A stretch of DNA of 64,000 nt. Origin: Pseudarthrobacter sp. L1SW. GTDB lineage: Bacteria; Actinomycetota; Actinomycetes; Actinomycetales; Micrococcaceae. The position numbers were made by a program, and so were the translations under genes. Numbering within the stretch: the stretch's first letter is position 1; every line of letters begins with the position of its first letter. Location of the stretch: the NCBI RefSeq assembly GCF_020809045.1, contig NZ_CP078079.1, positions 372,001-436,000 on the forward strand, given 5' to 3'. Of the stretch, positions 50,760 through 59,263 are shown piece after piece. Below the pieces are notes generated by a model. That model made no database searches and was not told the DNA's origin. It was given only the letters and a program-made list of their open reading frames with translations.

Positions 50760-50972
50760 TTAGTGTTCTTCGAGTCGGAAACCGATCTTGATGGTGACCT
50801 GCCAGTCCGCGATCTTGCCCTCTTCCAGGTGGCCCCGGATTTCCTTGACCTCGAACCAGTCAAGGTTGCGGAGTGTCTGGGAGGCCTTGGCGATCCCGTT
50901 GCGGACGGCGTCGTCCACTCCCTGGTCCGATGTGCCGACGATTTCAGAAATGCTGTACGTGTGGTTGGACAA
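50760..50972 (-). CDS. Dodecin
   Basis: A 70-residue flavin-binding protein that assembles as a hollow dodecamer storing FMN or riboflavin. SISEIVGTSDQGVDDAVRNGIAKASQTLRNLDWFEVKEIRGHLEEGKIADWQVTIKIGFRLE covers the whole family pattern, including the flavin-stacking Trp in LDWFEV and the RG turn. It starts with TTG after GAGGAG. Monocistronic. Confidence 0.9.
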   Translation of the reverse strand: MSNHTYSISEIVGTSDQGVDDAVRNGIAKASQTLRNLDWFEVKEIRGHLEEGKIADWQVTIKIGFRLEEH

Positions 50973-51092
50973 CTTCGCTCCTCGTGATCAACGGTGCTCC
51001 CGGTTGCGGGCGGTCCTTGAAGACTAGTGGCACCGCCGGAACGTTGACCAGCCCTTATCCGGATGTTCCGCACCGCCCCCAGGCTGGACTGG

Positions 51093-51797
51093 CTACTTTG
51101 CCTCGAGGACCAGGTTCCTGAGGTCGTCCAGGGTCTGTTGCATATGGGCATCCATGGCCTGCCGCGAGCGCACGGGATCGCGGGATTCCAGCGCCTCGGC
51201 GATGTTCTGGTGATGGCCGATCGCGTGCTCCTGGATCTCGCGGAAAGCTGAGGTTTCGGTGCGCCGCTTTTCCAGGACCCGGTGCAGCGGCTCGAACAGC
51301 ACAGCCACAAAAACGTTCCCGGAGGCATGCAGGATCAGGTCGTGGAAGGCCAGGTCCGCGTCCACGAATGCAGCCACGTCGTTGACGTCGTGGGCGGCAC
51401 GCATCGCAGCCACGTAGCCATACAGGGCCTGGATGTCAGCGTCGCTGATCCGTCCCGCCGCCAGTTCACATGCGCCCGTTTCCAGCATCCGCCGCAGCTC
51501 GATGAGCTGGATGGAGGCATCAGCCTCATTCTTGCCTTCGGAAGCGGCCCGCAGCACGGCTTCCAGCGACGCCCAGCGGTTGAGGGGGTTCACAAAAGTG
51601 CCCCGTCCCCGCTCGACGCTCAGGATCCGCTGCGCCTGGAGCGTCTTCATGGCCTCGCGGACCGTCATCCGGCTGACCTCATGCCGGGCGCTGAGCTCAT
51701 GCTCTCCGGGGACGGTGGCGCCGGGTGGGAACTCACCGGCAATGATGCGGTCCAGGAGCTCGTCCGCCACCTGGCCCACCAGTGATTGCCTCGCCAT
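51093..51797 (-). CDS. GntR/FadR-type regulator of the acid-sugar operon
   Basis: A 234-residue regulator, paralogue of that at 12108. Winged helix: ADELLDRIIAGEFPPGATVPGEHELSARHEVSRMTVREAMKTLQAQRIL with wing GRGTFVNP. FCD domain with DLAFHDLILHASGNVFVAVLF. The ATG at 51797 follows GGGGG; longer in-frame starts would overlap an operator half at 51826-51836. A perfect palindrome lies at 51885-51901. Divergent from the kinase gene at 51955 and most likely its repressor. Confidence 0.86.
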   Translation of the reverse strand: MARQSLVGQVADELLDRIIAGEFPPGATVPGEHELSARHEVSRMTVREAMKTLQAQRILSVERGRGTFVNPLNRWASLEAVLRAASEGKNEADASIQLIELRRMLETGACELAAGRISDADIQALYGYVAAMRAAHDVNDVAAFVDADLAFHDLILHASGNVFVAVLFEPLHRVLEKRRTETSAFREIQEHAIGHHQNIAEALESRDPVRSRQAMDAHMQQTLDDLRNLVLEAK

Positions 51798-51825
51798 GCT
51801 GCCCCCGTTGTTTCCGTCATTGGAT

Positions 51826-51901
51826 ATGTCTGACAAGTCTACTTGCGCGTCGTTATGTCCTGTGCCACACTAGCAACCAAATGCAAGATGTCTGACATCT
51901 T
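51826..51901. promoter_or_regulatory. Two ATGTC-N-GACAT operators between gntR and otnK
   Basis: ATGTCTGACAA (51826-51836) and the perfect 8-1-8 palindrome AAGATGTCTGACATCTT (51885-51901) flank the divergent promoters. Core and spacing equal those of the palindrome at 12937-12955. A weak rightward promoter, TTGCGC (51843-51848) with CACACT (51866-51871), lies between them. Confidence 0.75.
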
Positions 51902-51954
51902 ACAGATACCTTTACATCAGGATCCGCGAGGATCGATACACAACGGAGTGCACT

Positions 51955-53433
51955 GTGACGCTTGAAGCAGACGTCCTGGCCGCGTACCCGGCCGAGGTCC
52001 CGATTCCCGCCGAACTGGTGGCCAGCACCTTGGCCGCCGCCAACGCGGAAACCCCGCGCGTACTGGTCGTGCTCGACGACGACCCCACCGGAACGCAGTC
52101 CGTGGCAGATCTGCCGGTGCTCACCCGCTGGGACGTGGAGGACTTCATCTGGGCCTTCGGGCAGTCCAAGCCAGCCGTTTATGTCCTGACCAATACCCGC
52201 AGCCTGGACCCTGCTGAAGCCGCTGCCCGCAATGAAGAGGTGGTGCGCAATGCGCTCACCGCGGCGGGGTCTCCCGGGGAGCTAAGGCTTGGCTTCGTCA
52301 GCCGCAGCGATTCCACCCTCCGCGGCCACTACCCGCTGGAACCGGACGTCATTGCCGCTACGGCGTCAGAGGTCAGCGGGGAAAAGACCGACGGCGTTGT
52401 GCTGGTTCCAGCCTTCCCGGACGCCGGGCGGGTCACCATCGGCGGCATCCACTACATGCGCGGCACCGGAGACGCGGCCGGCACCCTCATCCCCGTATCC
52501 GAAACGGAGTTCGCCAAGGACGCCACCTTCGGCTTTTCCACCTCCGTGATGGCCGACTACGTCGAGGAGAAGTCCAAGGGCCGGTTCCCAGCGGACACGG
52601 TCATCGTCCTGGACCTCAACATCATCCGCGCCGGCGGGGCTGCCCAGGACCCAGCCATCTCCGCCCACGCCATCGCCGACGCCATCGAAGCCGCCACGGA
52701 TTCCACCCCGATCGTGGCGGACATCGTCACCGAAAACGACCTCCGTGCCCTGTCCCTCGGCCTGGAAGAAGCGGAGCGGCGCGGCAAGAAGCTCCTTTAC
52801 CGCGTGGGCCCGCCGTTCGTCCGTGCCCGGATCGGCCAGGAAATCCGCACCGAACTCAGCGGCGCCGAGGCCTACGCCGGCAACACCCCCTCCGAGGCCG
52901 GCGGCCTCATCGTCGTCGGATCACACGTCGGCGTCACCACCCGCCAGCTCAAGGCGCTGACGGAACAGCACAGCTCCGCCCGCATCGTTGAGATCGACGT
53001 CGAAAAGCTCCTCGGCCCGGATGCGGACGCCCACCTGGACCAGACCGTGGATACCGTCGTCGAGGCCCTTAATAGCGGCGACGTCATCGTCCACACCAGC
53101 CGGCTGCTCATCAAGGCGGACGACCCCGCCGAAAGCCTGCGGATCGCGCGCACTGTTTCTGCCGCCGTCGTCGCCGTGGTGAACCGGACGCTGAAGACCT
53201 TCCCGCCGCGGTTCGTCATCGCCAAGGGCGGCATCACCTCCTCGGACGTCGCCGCGCACGGCCTGGAAATCCGCCACGCCGTTGTCCGCGGCCCCATGCT
53301 GCCGGGCATCGTCTCCCTCTGGGAGCCCGTTGACGGCCCCGCCAAGGGCATCCCGTACATCGTCTTCGCCGGCAACGTGGGGGATGACCAGTCACTCGCC
53401 GCAGTCACCCGCAAGCTCAGCGCCACTTTCTAA
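51955..53433 (+). CDS. DUF1537 four-carbon acid sugar kinase family
   Basis: A 492-residue two-domain kinase. N-terminal domain: VLDDDPTGTQSVADLPVLTRWDVED; VSRSDSTLRGHYPLE and DGVVLVPAFPDAGRVTIGGIHY further on. C-terminal nucleotide domain: GLIVVGSHVGVTTRQLKAL and RFVIAKGGITSSDVAAHGL. Characterised members phosphorylate 3-oxo-tetronates (OtnK), D-threonate or 2-keto acids of four-carbon sugars. It starts with GTG. First gene of a four-gene operon with a beta-hydroxyacid dehydrogenase, a GntP permease and a class II aldolase. The carbon number of its substrate is not fixed by the sequence. Confidence 0.86.
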   Translation: MTLEADVLAAYPAEVPIPAELVASTLAAANAETPRVLVVLDDDPTGTQSVADLPVLTRWDVEDFIWAFGQSKPAVYVLTNTRSLDPAEAAARNEEVVRNALTAAGSPGELRLGFVSRSDSTLRGHYPLEPDVIAATASEVSGEKTDGVVLVPAFPDAGRVTIGGIHYMRGTGDAAGTLIPVSETEFAKDATFGFSTSVMADYVEEKSKGRFPADTVIVLDLNIIRAGGAAQDPAISAHAIADAIEAATDSTPIVADIVTENDLRALSLGLEEAERRGKKLLYRVGPPFVRARIGQEIRTELSGAEAYAGNTPSEAGGLIVVGSHVGVTTRQLKALTEQHSSARIVEIDVEKLLGPDADAHLDQTVDTVVEALNSGDVIVHTSRLLIKADDPAESLRIARTVSAAVVAVVNRTLKTFPPRFVIAKGGITSSDVAAHGLEIRHAVVRGPMLPGIVSLWEPVDGPAKGIPYIVFAGNVGDDQSLAAVTRKLSATF

Positions 53434-53452
53434 CCGTTCACAGGAGAACACC

Positions 53453-54352
53453 ATGACCAGCAACTACACCGTCACCGTCCTGGGCCTGGGCGCCATGGGC
53501 CTGCCCATGGCCACGCGCCTTGCTTCCCAGCTGACCGTCCACGGCTTCGACATCGCCGAGCCGCGCCTGAAGCTCGCCGAAGAGGCCGGCATCGCCACCT
53601 TCGCCTCGGCCCGCGAGGCGGCCAAGGGTGCCGACGCGGTGCTCCTGGCGGTCCGCAACGGCGAGCAACTCAACGACGTCCTCTTCGGCGAGAACGGCGT
53701 GGCCTCCGTGCTGGAACCCGGCGCCGTCGTCATCCTGGGCAGCACCGTGGGCACCGAAGCCATCCCCGCCACCGTGGCCAAGCTGGCCGAATACGGCGTG
53801 GACCTCGTTGACGCACCTCTGTCCGGCGGCCCCAAGCGTGCCGGCGAAGGCGACCTGCTGATCGTCGTCGGCGCGTCCCCCGAAGCGCGCGAAAAGGCAG
53901 CCCCCGCGCTGGAACTGCTGGCGTCCACACTGACCGTCGTGGGCGACAAGCCCGGCGACGGCCAGGCCCTCAAGACCGTTAACCAGCTCCTCTGCGGCGT
54001 CCATATCGCCGCCGCCGCCGAGGCCCTGGCCCTGGCCGACGCGCTGGGCCTGGACCAGGCCAAGACCCTCGCCGCCCTCGAGGCGGGTGCTGCCGGTTCG
54101 TTCATGCTCTCCAACCGCGGCCCGCGCATCCTCGAGGCCTACAACGAGGAAGGCGCCGAGGTCCTCTCCCGCCTGGACATCTTCGTCAAGGACATGGGCA
54201 TCGTGGGCAAGGCCACCCGTGCCGCCGGCCTGGCGGCCCCGGTTGCCGCCGCTGCCGAGCAGCTCTACCTGCTGGGCCAGGCCCAGGGCCTCGCCGCCGC
54301 CGACGACTCCGCCGTCATCAAGGTTGTCGCCCCCACCAAGCGCACCAGCTAA
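53453..54352 (+). CDS. Beta-hydroxyacid dehydrogenase (L-threonate/tartronate semialdehyde type)
   Basis: A 299-residue enzyme with Rossmann loop GLGAMGLPMA (near residue 10), the signature DAPLSGGPKRAGEGDL, and catalytic Lys in GDGQALKTVNQLLCGVH. Members include tartronate semialdehyde reductase, 3-hydroxyisobutyrate dehydrogenase and L-threonate dehydrogenase. In known acid-sugar loci LtnD oxidises L-threonate or D-erythronate just before the DUF1537 kinase acts, which fits gene order here. ATG follows AGGAG. Confidence 0.87.
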   Translation: MTSNYTVTVLGLGAMGLPMATRLASQLTVHGFDIAEPRLKLAEEAGIATFASAREAAKGADAVLLAVRNGEQLNDVLFGENGVASVLEPGAVVILGSTVGTEAIPATVAKLAEYGVDLVDAPLSGGPKRAGEGDLLIVVGASPEAREKAAPALELLASTLTVVGDKPGDGQALKTVNQLLCGVHIAAAAEALALADALGLDQAKTLAALEAGAAGSFMLSNRGPRILEAYNEEGAEVLSRLDIFVKDMGIVGKATRAAGLAAPVAAAAEQLYLLGQAQGLAAADDSAVIKVVAPTKRTS

Positions 54353-54368
54353 CCCTTCCCCTCCCTCC

Positions 54369-54475
54369 GGAGTTTTGTCCAGGTATGCCGGCTCAAGGGC
54401 CCTCCAGGCCTGCATAGCTGGACAAGAACTCCCAAGCGAAGGTGCGACGACGGCGGTCCCCCCTCCGCCGTCGTC
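54369..54475 (+). terminator. Two strong hairpins between the dehydrogenase and GntP genes
   Basis: Hairpin 1: GGAGTTTTGTCCAGGTATGC (54369-54388) pairs with GCATAGCTGGACAAGAACTCC (54412-54432) with one mismatch and one bulge, around a 23-base loop. Hairpin 2: GACGACGGCGG (54446-54456) and CCGCCGTCGTC (54465-54475) pair perfectly with an eight-base loop. They sit inside an operon, so they may attenuate permease and aldolase expression or be a mobile palindromic insert. Confidence 0.7.
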
Positions 54476-54564
54476 GTGCCCCATGCGATTCCCCGACTAA
54501 GAAACAACCAGCGCCTGATGGCCCGTCTTCTGGAAGACTGGCTTGTCAAAGGAGACACTCCCTA

Positions 54565-56031
54565 ATGAACCACCTGATGTACCCGCTGATCGTGCGGGCG
54601 GCTGAAACTCCGGCCATCAAACCCGCGGTGGAGCTCGGCACTCCGCTGCTCCTGACCATCGCAGCACTCGGCATCGCCCTGCTGCTGGTGATGATCATCC
54701 GCTTCAAGATCCAGGCCTTCGTTGCCCTGCTCACCGTCAGCATCCTGGTGGCTGTTGCCGCCCAGATCCCGCTCAAGGACGTCTTCACCGTTGTGGCCAA
54801 CGGCGTGGGCAGCACCATGGGCAAGGTGGCACTGTTGATTGCACTCGGCGCCGTCCTGGGCCGCATGATCGAGGTTTCCGGCGGCGTCCAGTCCCTCGCC
54901 GCCCACTTCACCGAAAAACTCGGTGCCAAACGCGTTGCCGTGGCCCTCACCGCCGTCGGCTTCCTGGTGGCCATCCCGGTCTTCTTTGAAGTCGGCGTCA
55001 TTGTGCTGGTGCCCATCGTCTATGCCTTCGCCAAGATCGCCAACGTGCACCCGGTGAAGTTCGGACTGCCCATGGCCGGCATCATGCTCGCCATCCACGT
55101 GGCCGTTCCGCCGCACCCGGGCATCGTGGCAGGTGCCGGCGTCTTCGGTGCCGACATTGGGCTCATCACCCTGATCTCCCTGGCCATCTGTATTCCCCTG
55201 GGCTTCCTGTCCTACTGGGTTGCCAGCATCATGAACCGCAAGGACTACGAACTCCTCCCGTCCGTCAAGGCGCAGGTTGAGGAATTCGGCTCCGACTCGC
55301 TGGTCAAGGTGGGCCACGACGGCCCCGGCGCCATGGCTGTTGCCCCGCCCCGTCCCGGCCTGATCATCTTCCTCATCGCCGCCCCGATTGTGCAGATCCT
55401 GCTGGGCACCCTGGGCACCCTCTCCATCCCCAAGGACAACTCCTGGTACGGCCTGGCGGCGTTCATCGGCAACCCGTTCTTCGCGCTCCTGGTGGCTGTC
55501 GCGCTGTCCTTCTTCCTGCTGGCCGTCCGCCGCAACTGGTCGCTGAAGGAAACCGGCGAAATCTTCGAGGGCGCGCTGCCTCCCATCGCCTCGATCCTGA
55601 TGGTGGTGGCCGCCGGCGGCGTGTTCGGTGAAGTCCTGCGCACTTCCGGGATCGGCGCTGCCCTGTCCCAGACCCTGGACCACCTGGGCCTGCCCGTCAT
55701 CGCACTGGGCTTCGTGATCTCGCTGGCCCTCCGCGCCGCGCAGGGTTCGGCCACCGTTGCCATCGTGACCACCACCGGCCTGCTGACCTCGGCCGTGATG
55801 GAAGGCGGCTACACCCCGGCCCAAATCGCCGTGATCGTTATCGCCATCGGCTTTGGTTCGCTGGGCCTGTCCCACGTCACCGACGCCGGATTCTGGACGG
55901 TGGTGCGCTACTACGGCCTCACCGTTTCCGACGGCCTCAAGACCTGGACCGTTCTCACCACCATCCTGGGCCTGGCCGGCTTCGTGCTGACCTTCGTGGC
56001 CTGGATCCTGGTGGGAGGCCTGGGCGTCTGA
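54565..56031 (+). CDS. GntP-family sugar-acid:H+ symporter
   Basis: A 488-residue permease with about twelve to fourteen membrane segments. GAVLGRMIEVSGGVQSLA, GFLVAIPVFFEVGVIVLVPIVYAFAKIANVHPVKFGLPMAGIMLAIHVAVPPHPGIVAGA and AAQGSATVAIVTTTGLLTSAVM are typical of GntP/GntT gluconate permeases. Related proteins import gluconate, fructuronate, D-serine and other sugar acids. The start ATG at 54565 follows AAAGGAGA. Its stop overlaps the aldolase ATG (TGATG). The substrate is inferred to be a sugar acid handled by the neighbouring kinase. Confidence 0.89.
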   Translation: MNHLMYPLIVRAAETPAIKPAVELGTPLLLTIAALGIALLLVMIIRFKIQAFVALLTVSILVAVAAQIPLKDVFTVVANGVGSTMGKVALLIALGAVLGRMIEVSGGVQSLAAHFTEKLGAKRVAVALTAVGFLVAIPVFFEVGVIVLVPIVYAFAKIANVHPVKFGLPMAGIMLAIHVAVPPHPGIVAGAGVFGADIGLITLISLAICIPLGFLSYWVASIMNRKDYELLPSVKAQVEEFGSDSLVKVGHDGPGAMAVAPPRPGLIIFLIAAPIVQILLGTLGTLSIPKDNSWYGLAAFIGNPFFALLVAVALSFFLLAVRRNWSLKETGEIFEGALPPIASILMVVAAGGVFGEVLRTSGIGAALSQTLDHLGLPVIALGFVISLALRAAQGSATVAIVTTTGLLTSAVMEGGYTPAQIAVIVIAIGFGSLGLSHVTDAGFWTVVRYYGLTVSDGLKTWTVLTTILGLAGFVLTFVAWILVGGLGV

Positions 56032-56882
56032 TGCGCACCCGACTCGACCACCTGGTTACCTCTGCCCTCCAGCACGGTTCCGCGGTCCCGGCCTTCACCT
56101 GCTACGACTTCACCACGGCGCTGGCCGTAGTGGCGGCGGCGGAAGAATCCGGCCGCGGCGCCATCCTGCTGGTGGCCCCCAAGACTGCCGCCACGTCGAA
56201 CGGCCTGCGCCTCATCGGGGCCCTCCGCGGCCTCGCTGACGCTGCCTCCGTCCCGGTGGCCGTGCAGCTTGACCACGCAACCGACCTTCACGTGATGGCC
56301 GACGCCGTCGCGGCGGGGGCCGATTCCGTCCTCGCCGACGGTTCCTCCCTTCCTTACGAGGACAACATTGCGCTGGTCCAGGCGGCCCGCGCGCTGCTGG
56401 GCCCGGACGTGGTGCTGGAAGCCGAGCTGGGCGGGCTCGCCGGCGACGAGGACCGCGCCTTCGGCGCGGACCATTCCGGCGTCGCCGTGGCCGGCCTGAC
56501 CGACTCCGCCGTGGTGGAGGACTTCGTGGCCCGGACCGGCGCGGAACTGCTGGCTGTCGCCGTCGGAAACGTCCACGGCAAGTACAAGGGCGAGCCGCAG
56601 CTGCGCTGGGACGTGTTGCAGGACATTGCCGTGCGCACCCACATTCCGCTGGTCCTCCACGGGGCCTCCGGCATCCCGGCGGAGGAGTTGGTGAAGGCGG
56701 CCTCCATGAACGTTGGCAAGGTCAACTTCAACACGGAACTCCGCACCGGCATCCTGGCAACGCTTGAGGAGCAACTTCCCGGACACCGCGCCGACGGCGA
56801 GAACCTGCAGGCCCTCCTGGGCCACTGGAACAGCTCGGCCCGCGACTTCGCAACCACGGCGCTGGCGACGCTCACGCGTTGA
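56031..56882 (+). CDS. Class II aldolase, fructose-bisphosphate/tagatose-bisphosphate type
   Basis: A 283-residue zinc aldolase. VPVAVQLDHATD (Asp, His), DSVLADGSSLPYEDNI, VVLEAELGGLAG (Glu), LAVAVGNVHGKYKGEPQL (His) and LVLHGASGIP (His) give the metal and substrate sites, and KVNFNTELR binds phosphate. The length matches GatY/KbaY and short FbaA proteins. It is coupled to the permease by TGATG. The known tetronate pathways use OtnC, a different aldolase fold; a DHAP-type class II aldolase here points to a longer acid whose phosphorylated keto form is split to DHAP. Confidence 0.86.
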   Translation: MRTRLDHLVTSALQHGSAVPAFTCYDFTTALAVVAAAEESGRGAILLVAPKTAATSNGLRLIGALRGLADAASVPVAVQLDHATDLHVMADAVAAGADSVLADGSSLPYEDNIALVQAARALLGPDVVLEAELGGLAGDEDRAFGADHSGVAVAGLTDSAVVEDFVARTGAELLAVAVGNVHGKYKGEPQLRWDVLQDIAVRTHIPLVLHGASGIPAEELVKAASMNVGKVNFNTELRTGILATLEEQLPGHRADGENLQALLGHWNSSARDFATTALATLTR

Positions 56883-56899
56883 CTTTGTTCCCGCCGGAG

Positions 56900-56930
56900 G
56901 AGGCCAGGATCAACCCATGATCCTGGCCTC
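56900..56930 (+). terminator. Terminator of the acid-sugar operon
   Basis: GAGGCCAGGATCA (56900-56912) and TGATCCTGGCCTC (56918-56930) form a perfect 13-base stem with a five-base loop, 17 bases after the aldolase stop. Confidence 0.8.
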
Positions 56931-57031
56931 CCTTCGTTGCGCCGGCCCTTCACAGGCGCACCCTTAACCTGGGCCTGCTGCCGGGCGCACAATGGAGCTG
57001 TATCAAGCAGTTTCCGCAAAAAGGATTGAAC

Positions 57032-58342
57032 GTGGGCGGCGTACAGGAGCAGGGGACATCCCCGCAGCCCGGACCGGCAGCCAGCCGTGACGAGGTGATC
57101 GACCTTGTCCGGTTCATTTGCCTGGCACTGGTGGTGGTTGGCCACTCCAAGATGGTCAGCCCCGTCCTCCATCCGGACGGAACAGTCACCACCCACAACA
57201 CCCTGGCCGAGCAGGACTGGTTCGAGCCCGTGATCTGGGTGTTCATGGTCATGCCGCTGTTCTTCGTAGCCGGCGGCGCCACAGGGCTGCAGTCCTGGCA
57301 GCGGCTCAAGGCCCAGGGCGGCACCGCCGCCGAGTTCCTCCACGCACGGCTCCTGCGGATGGTGCGGCCCGCCGTCGCGCTGCTGGCGGCAATGTTCCTT
57401 GGGCTCTGGACGGCCGGGCTGCTGGGCGTGCATCCGCAGGCGGTGCAGCTGATGGCTGCCGGTGCCGGAATGCCGCTCTGGTTCCTTGCGGCGTACCTGG
57501 CGGCGCAGCTGGCCATTCCGCTGCTGGCCGCCTTCCATGCGCGGAGCCCCTGGCTGGCAATGGGGGTCCTCGCTGCCCTGGTGGTGGCCATTGACTGCCT
57601 CCGCGGGACCCTGCCCCTGCTCGCGTATGCCAACCTGGTGTTCCTGTGGTGCGCGGTGCAGCAACTGGGGTTCCTGGCGGCTGACGGCCGCTTCGCCAGG
57701 CTCTCCAAGTCACGCCTGCTTGCGCTCATCCTCGCCGCGAACCTCCTGCTCGGCTTTGTCGCAGCCCTGGGCCTGTATTCCGGGAACATGCTGGTGAACC
57801 TCAACCCGCCGAACCTGACCCTCCTCCTCCTGGGCATTTCGCAGGCCGCCCTGATAGAACTGGCCCGGCCTGCACTCGTGCCGCTCTGCTCCCTCGGCTG
57901 GGTGCGGACGATGCTGCGGGTGGCGGGCGGCCGCTCGCTGACCGTGTACCTGTGGCACCTTCCGCTGCTGGTGGGAATGTCAGGACTGCTCCTCCTCACC
58001 TCCGTCCCCAAGCCTGCCGCCGGAACGGCGGAGTGGTGGTGGGCACGGCCCCTTGTCCTGCTGGCCTTGCTCCTGCTGCTGCTGCCGGCCGTGGCGGCAT
58101 TTGGCCGCCTGGAGGACCGGCCGACGACGCCCCTCCGCGGCCGCCGTCGGCCCACCCTGGCGGTGGCGGCCGCCGTCGTGGTTGTCTTCGCCCCCGCGGT
58201 AGGGGCCGCGATCAACGGGCTGACGCTGGGACTGCTGGGTGCGGGGGCGGCCTGTTTCCTGGTGGCACTGGTGCTGCTCCACGGCATGCGGCGCCCGCTG
58301 CGGACCGGATCCGCTCCCACAGCCAAGGAACTGTTCCGGTAG
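57032..58342 (+). CDS. Acyltransferase-3 family membrane protein
   Basis: A 436-residue protein with about ten membrane segments. The hallmark near the N-terminus is SRDEVIDLVRFICLALVVVGHSKM; the His after the helix is the expected catalytic residue. Family members (OafA, OatA, NodX) transfer acyl groups to sugars or peptidoglycan; the helix pattern here resembles exopolysaccharide or antibiotic-modifying members, but no carbohydrate locus adjoins it. GTG at 57032 follows AAAAAGGA by eight bases. A Ser-rich tail is absent. Confidence 0.82.
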   Translation: MGGVQEQGTSPQPGPAASRDEVIDLVRFICLALVVVGHSKMVSPVLHPDGTVTTHNTLAEQDWFEPVIWVFMVMPLFFVAGGATGLQSWQRLKAQGGTAAEFLHARLLRMVRPAVALLAAMFLGLWTAGLLGVHPQAVQLMAAGAGMPLWFLAAYLAAQLAIPLLAAFHARSPWLAMGVLAALVVAIDCLRGTLPLLAYANLVFLWCAVQQLGFLAADGRFARLSKSRLLALILAANLLLGFVAALGLYSGNMLVNLNPPNLTLLLLGISQAALIELARPALVPLCSLGWVRTMLRVAGGRSLTVYLWHLPLLVGMSGLLLLTSVPKPAAGTAEWWWARPLVLLALLLLLLPAVAAFGRLEDRPTTPLRGRRRPTLAVAAAVVVVFAPAVGAAINGLTLGLLGAGAACFLVALVLLHGMRRPLRTGSAPTAKELFR

Positions 58343-58575
58343 GCAACCCGTTGGCCGGCTCACCGCCTTGGCTTGGTGCTGGTCATGCCGTTGGCGGGAT
58401 AACCGGTACCCGTTCAACACGGTTCTTGTTGCCGGCGCTCCAGCTGGCGGGGGAGTCGGTGAAGCGGGAGCTGACATTCAGTCCTGGCATCACCGCCCCC
58501 GGCCACTTCCGGTTGGGTAGGACACTGGGGGCCCGGGGCATTGCCAGCGGAGTGAAGTAGTGCCAGTGTCGAACC

Positions 58576-58899
58576 ATGACCGAGAACATGACTTCCACCG
58601 AAGACCAGTTCAGCCCGGACGTCTCGCTGGCACGCAACGATGCAGAGGGCTGGTATGAACTGCGGGTGGACGGGAAACTGGCTGTTCGATCCTTCTTTGA
58701 CGACAAACCCGGGCACATCGACTTCAGCCACACCGAAACGTCCGAGGGCTTCGAAGGCCAGGGCCTGGGGAAGGTGCTGGCCCATTTCGCCCTCGACGAC
58801 GTCGTAGCCACCGGCAAGCGGATCATTCCCCATTGCCCCTTCATCGCAGGCTACCTGCGCAAGCATGAGGGGTACGAACAGTTCGTCGACTGGCCCTGA
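58576..58899 (+). CDS. GNAT-like N-acetyltransferase
   Basis: A 107-residue single-domain protein. HTETSEGFEGQGLGKVLAHFALDDVVATGKRIIPHCPFIAGYLRKHEGYEQFVD matches the short YjdJ-type acetyltransferases, in which EGxGLG binds CoA and the terminal CPFI...YxxKHPEY element is typical. Substrate not known; relatives acetylate small amines or peptides. A weak hairpin (CTCCGG/CCGGAG, 58905-58921) lies between it and the convergent gene. Confidence 0.83.
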   Translation: MTENMTSTEDQFSPDVSLARNDAEGWYELRVDGKLAVRSFFDDKPGHIDFSHTETSEGFEGQGLGKVLAHFALDDVVATGKRIIPHCPFIAGYLRKHEGYEQFVDWP

Positions 58900-58945
58900 G
58901 CCTCCGGCGCCCTCCCAATCCGGAGCTCCCTGCCCCTGGCCGGAG

Positions 58946-59263
58946 TCAGCTGGCCAGCGCGTGTCCGCTGAGGACCGGGACGTCGATGGTGAATCCGCAG
59001 GCGCAACGGTAGGTTTCCACGTGCTCGGAGACCGCACCCATGCCCACGCCCACCGGGACCACCGTGGTTCCGTCCACATACACGGGAAGCCGAACGGGGA
59101 GTGCTTCCGGATCCACCAGCTGCATCGGGGCACGGCAGTGCATGCGTGAATTCAGCGTCACCAGCAAGCCCATATCTGCGGGCCTGGTGAAGCCCAGCTG
59201 AGTTCCTGCTGCTGCGGCGGGCTCCCCGGGCACCGTAAGCTGGTTGTCTGTAGCGGTGGTCAT
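58946..59263 (-). CDS. Small hypothetical protein with CxC motif
   Basis: A 105-residue protein, family not recognised. Two Cys occur as CACGF near the C-terminus and one further upstream (RMHCRAP), a possible metal site. It starts at ATG 59263, nine bases after AAGGA. A motif resembling the GlsB palindrome (GCATGCTTACTAA, 59356-59367) lies about 90 bases upstream, suggesting common stress control. Confidence 0.55.
   Translation of the reverse strand: MTTATDNQLTVPGEPAAAAGTQLGFTRPADMGLLVTLNSRMHCRAPMQLVDPEALPVRLPVYVDGTTVVPVGVGMGAVSEHVETYRCACGFTIDVPVLSGHALAS

Noticed and set aside
54562..55875. Long antisense frame over the GntP gene
   Set aside because: Low-complexity His/Gln/Asp-rich translation, no ribosome site; a shadow of the permease gene.
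56031..56882. Housekeeping fructose-bisphosphate aldolase for glycolysis
   Set aside because: Possible, but coupling by TGATG to a sugar-acid permease and a DUF1537 kinase makes a specialised role more likely; kept as an alternative.
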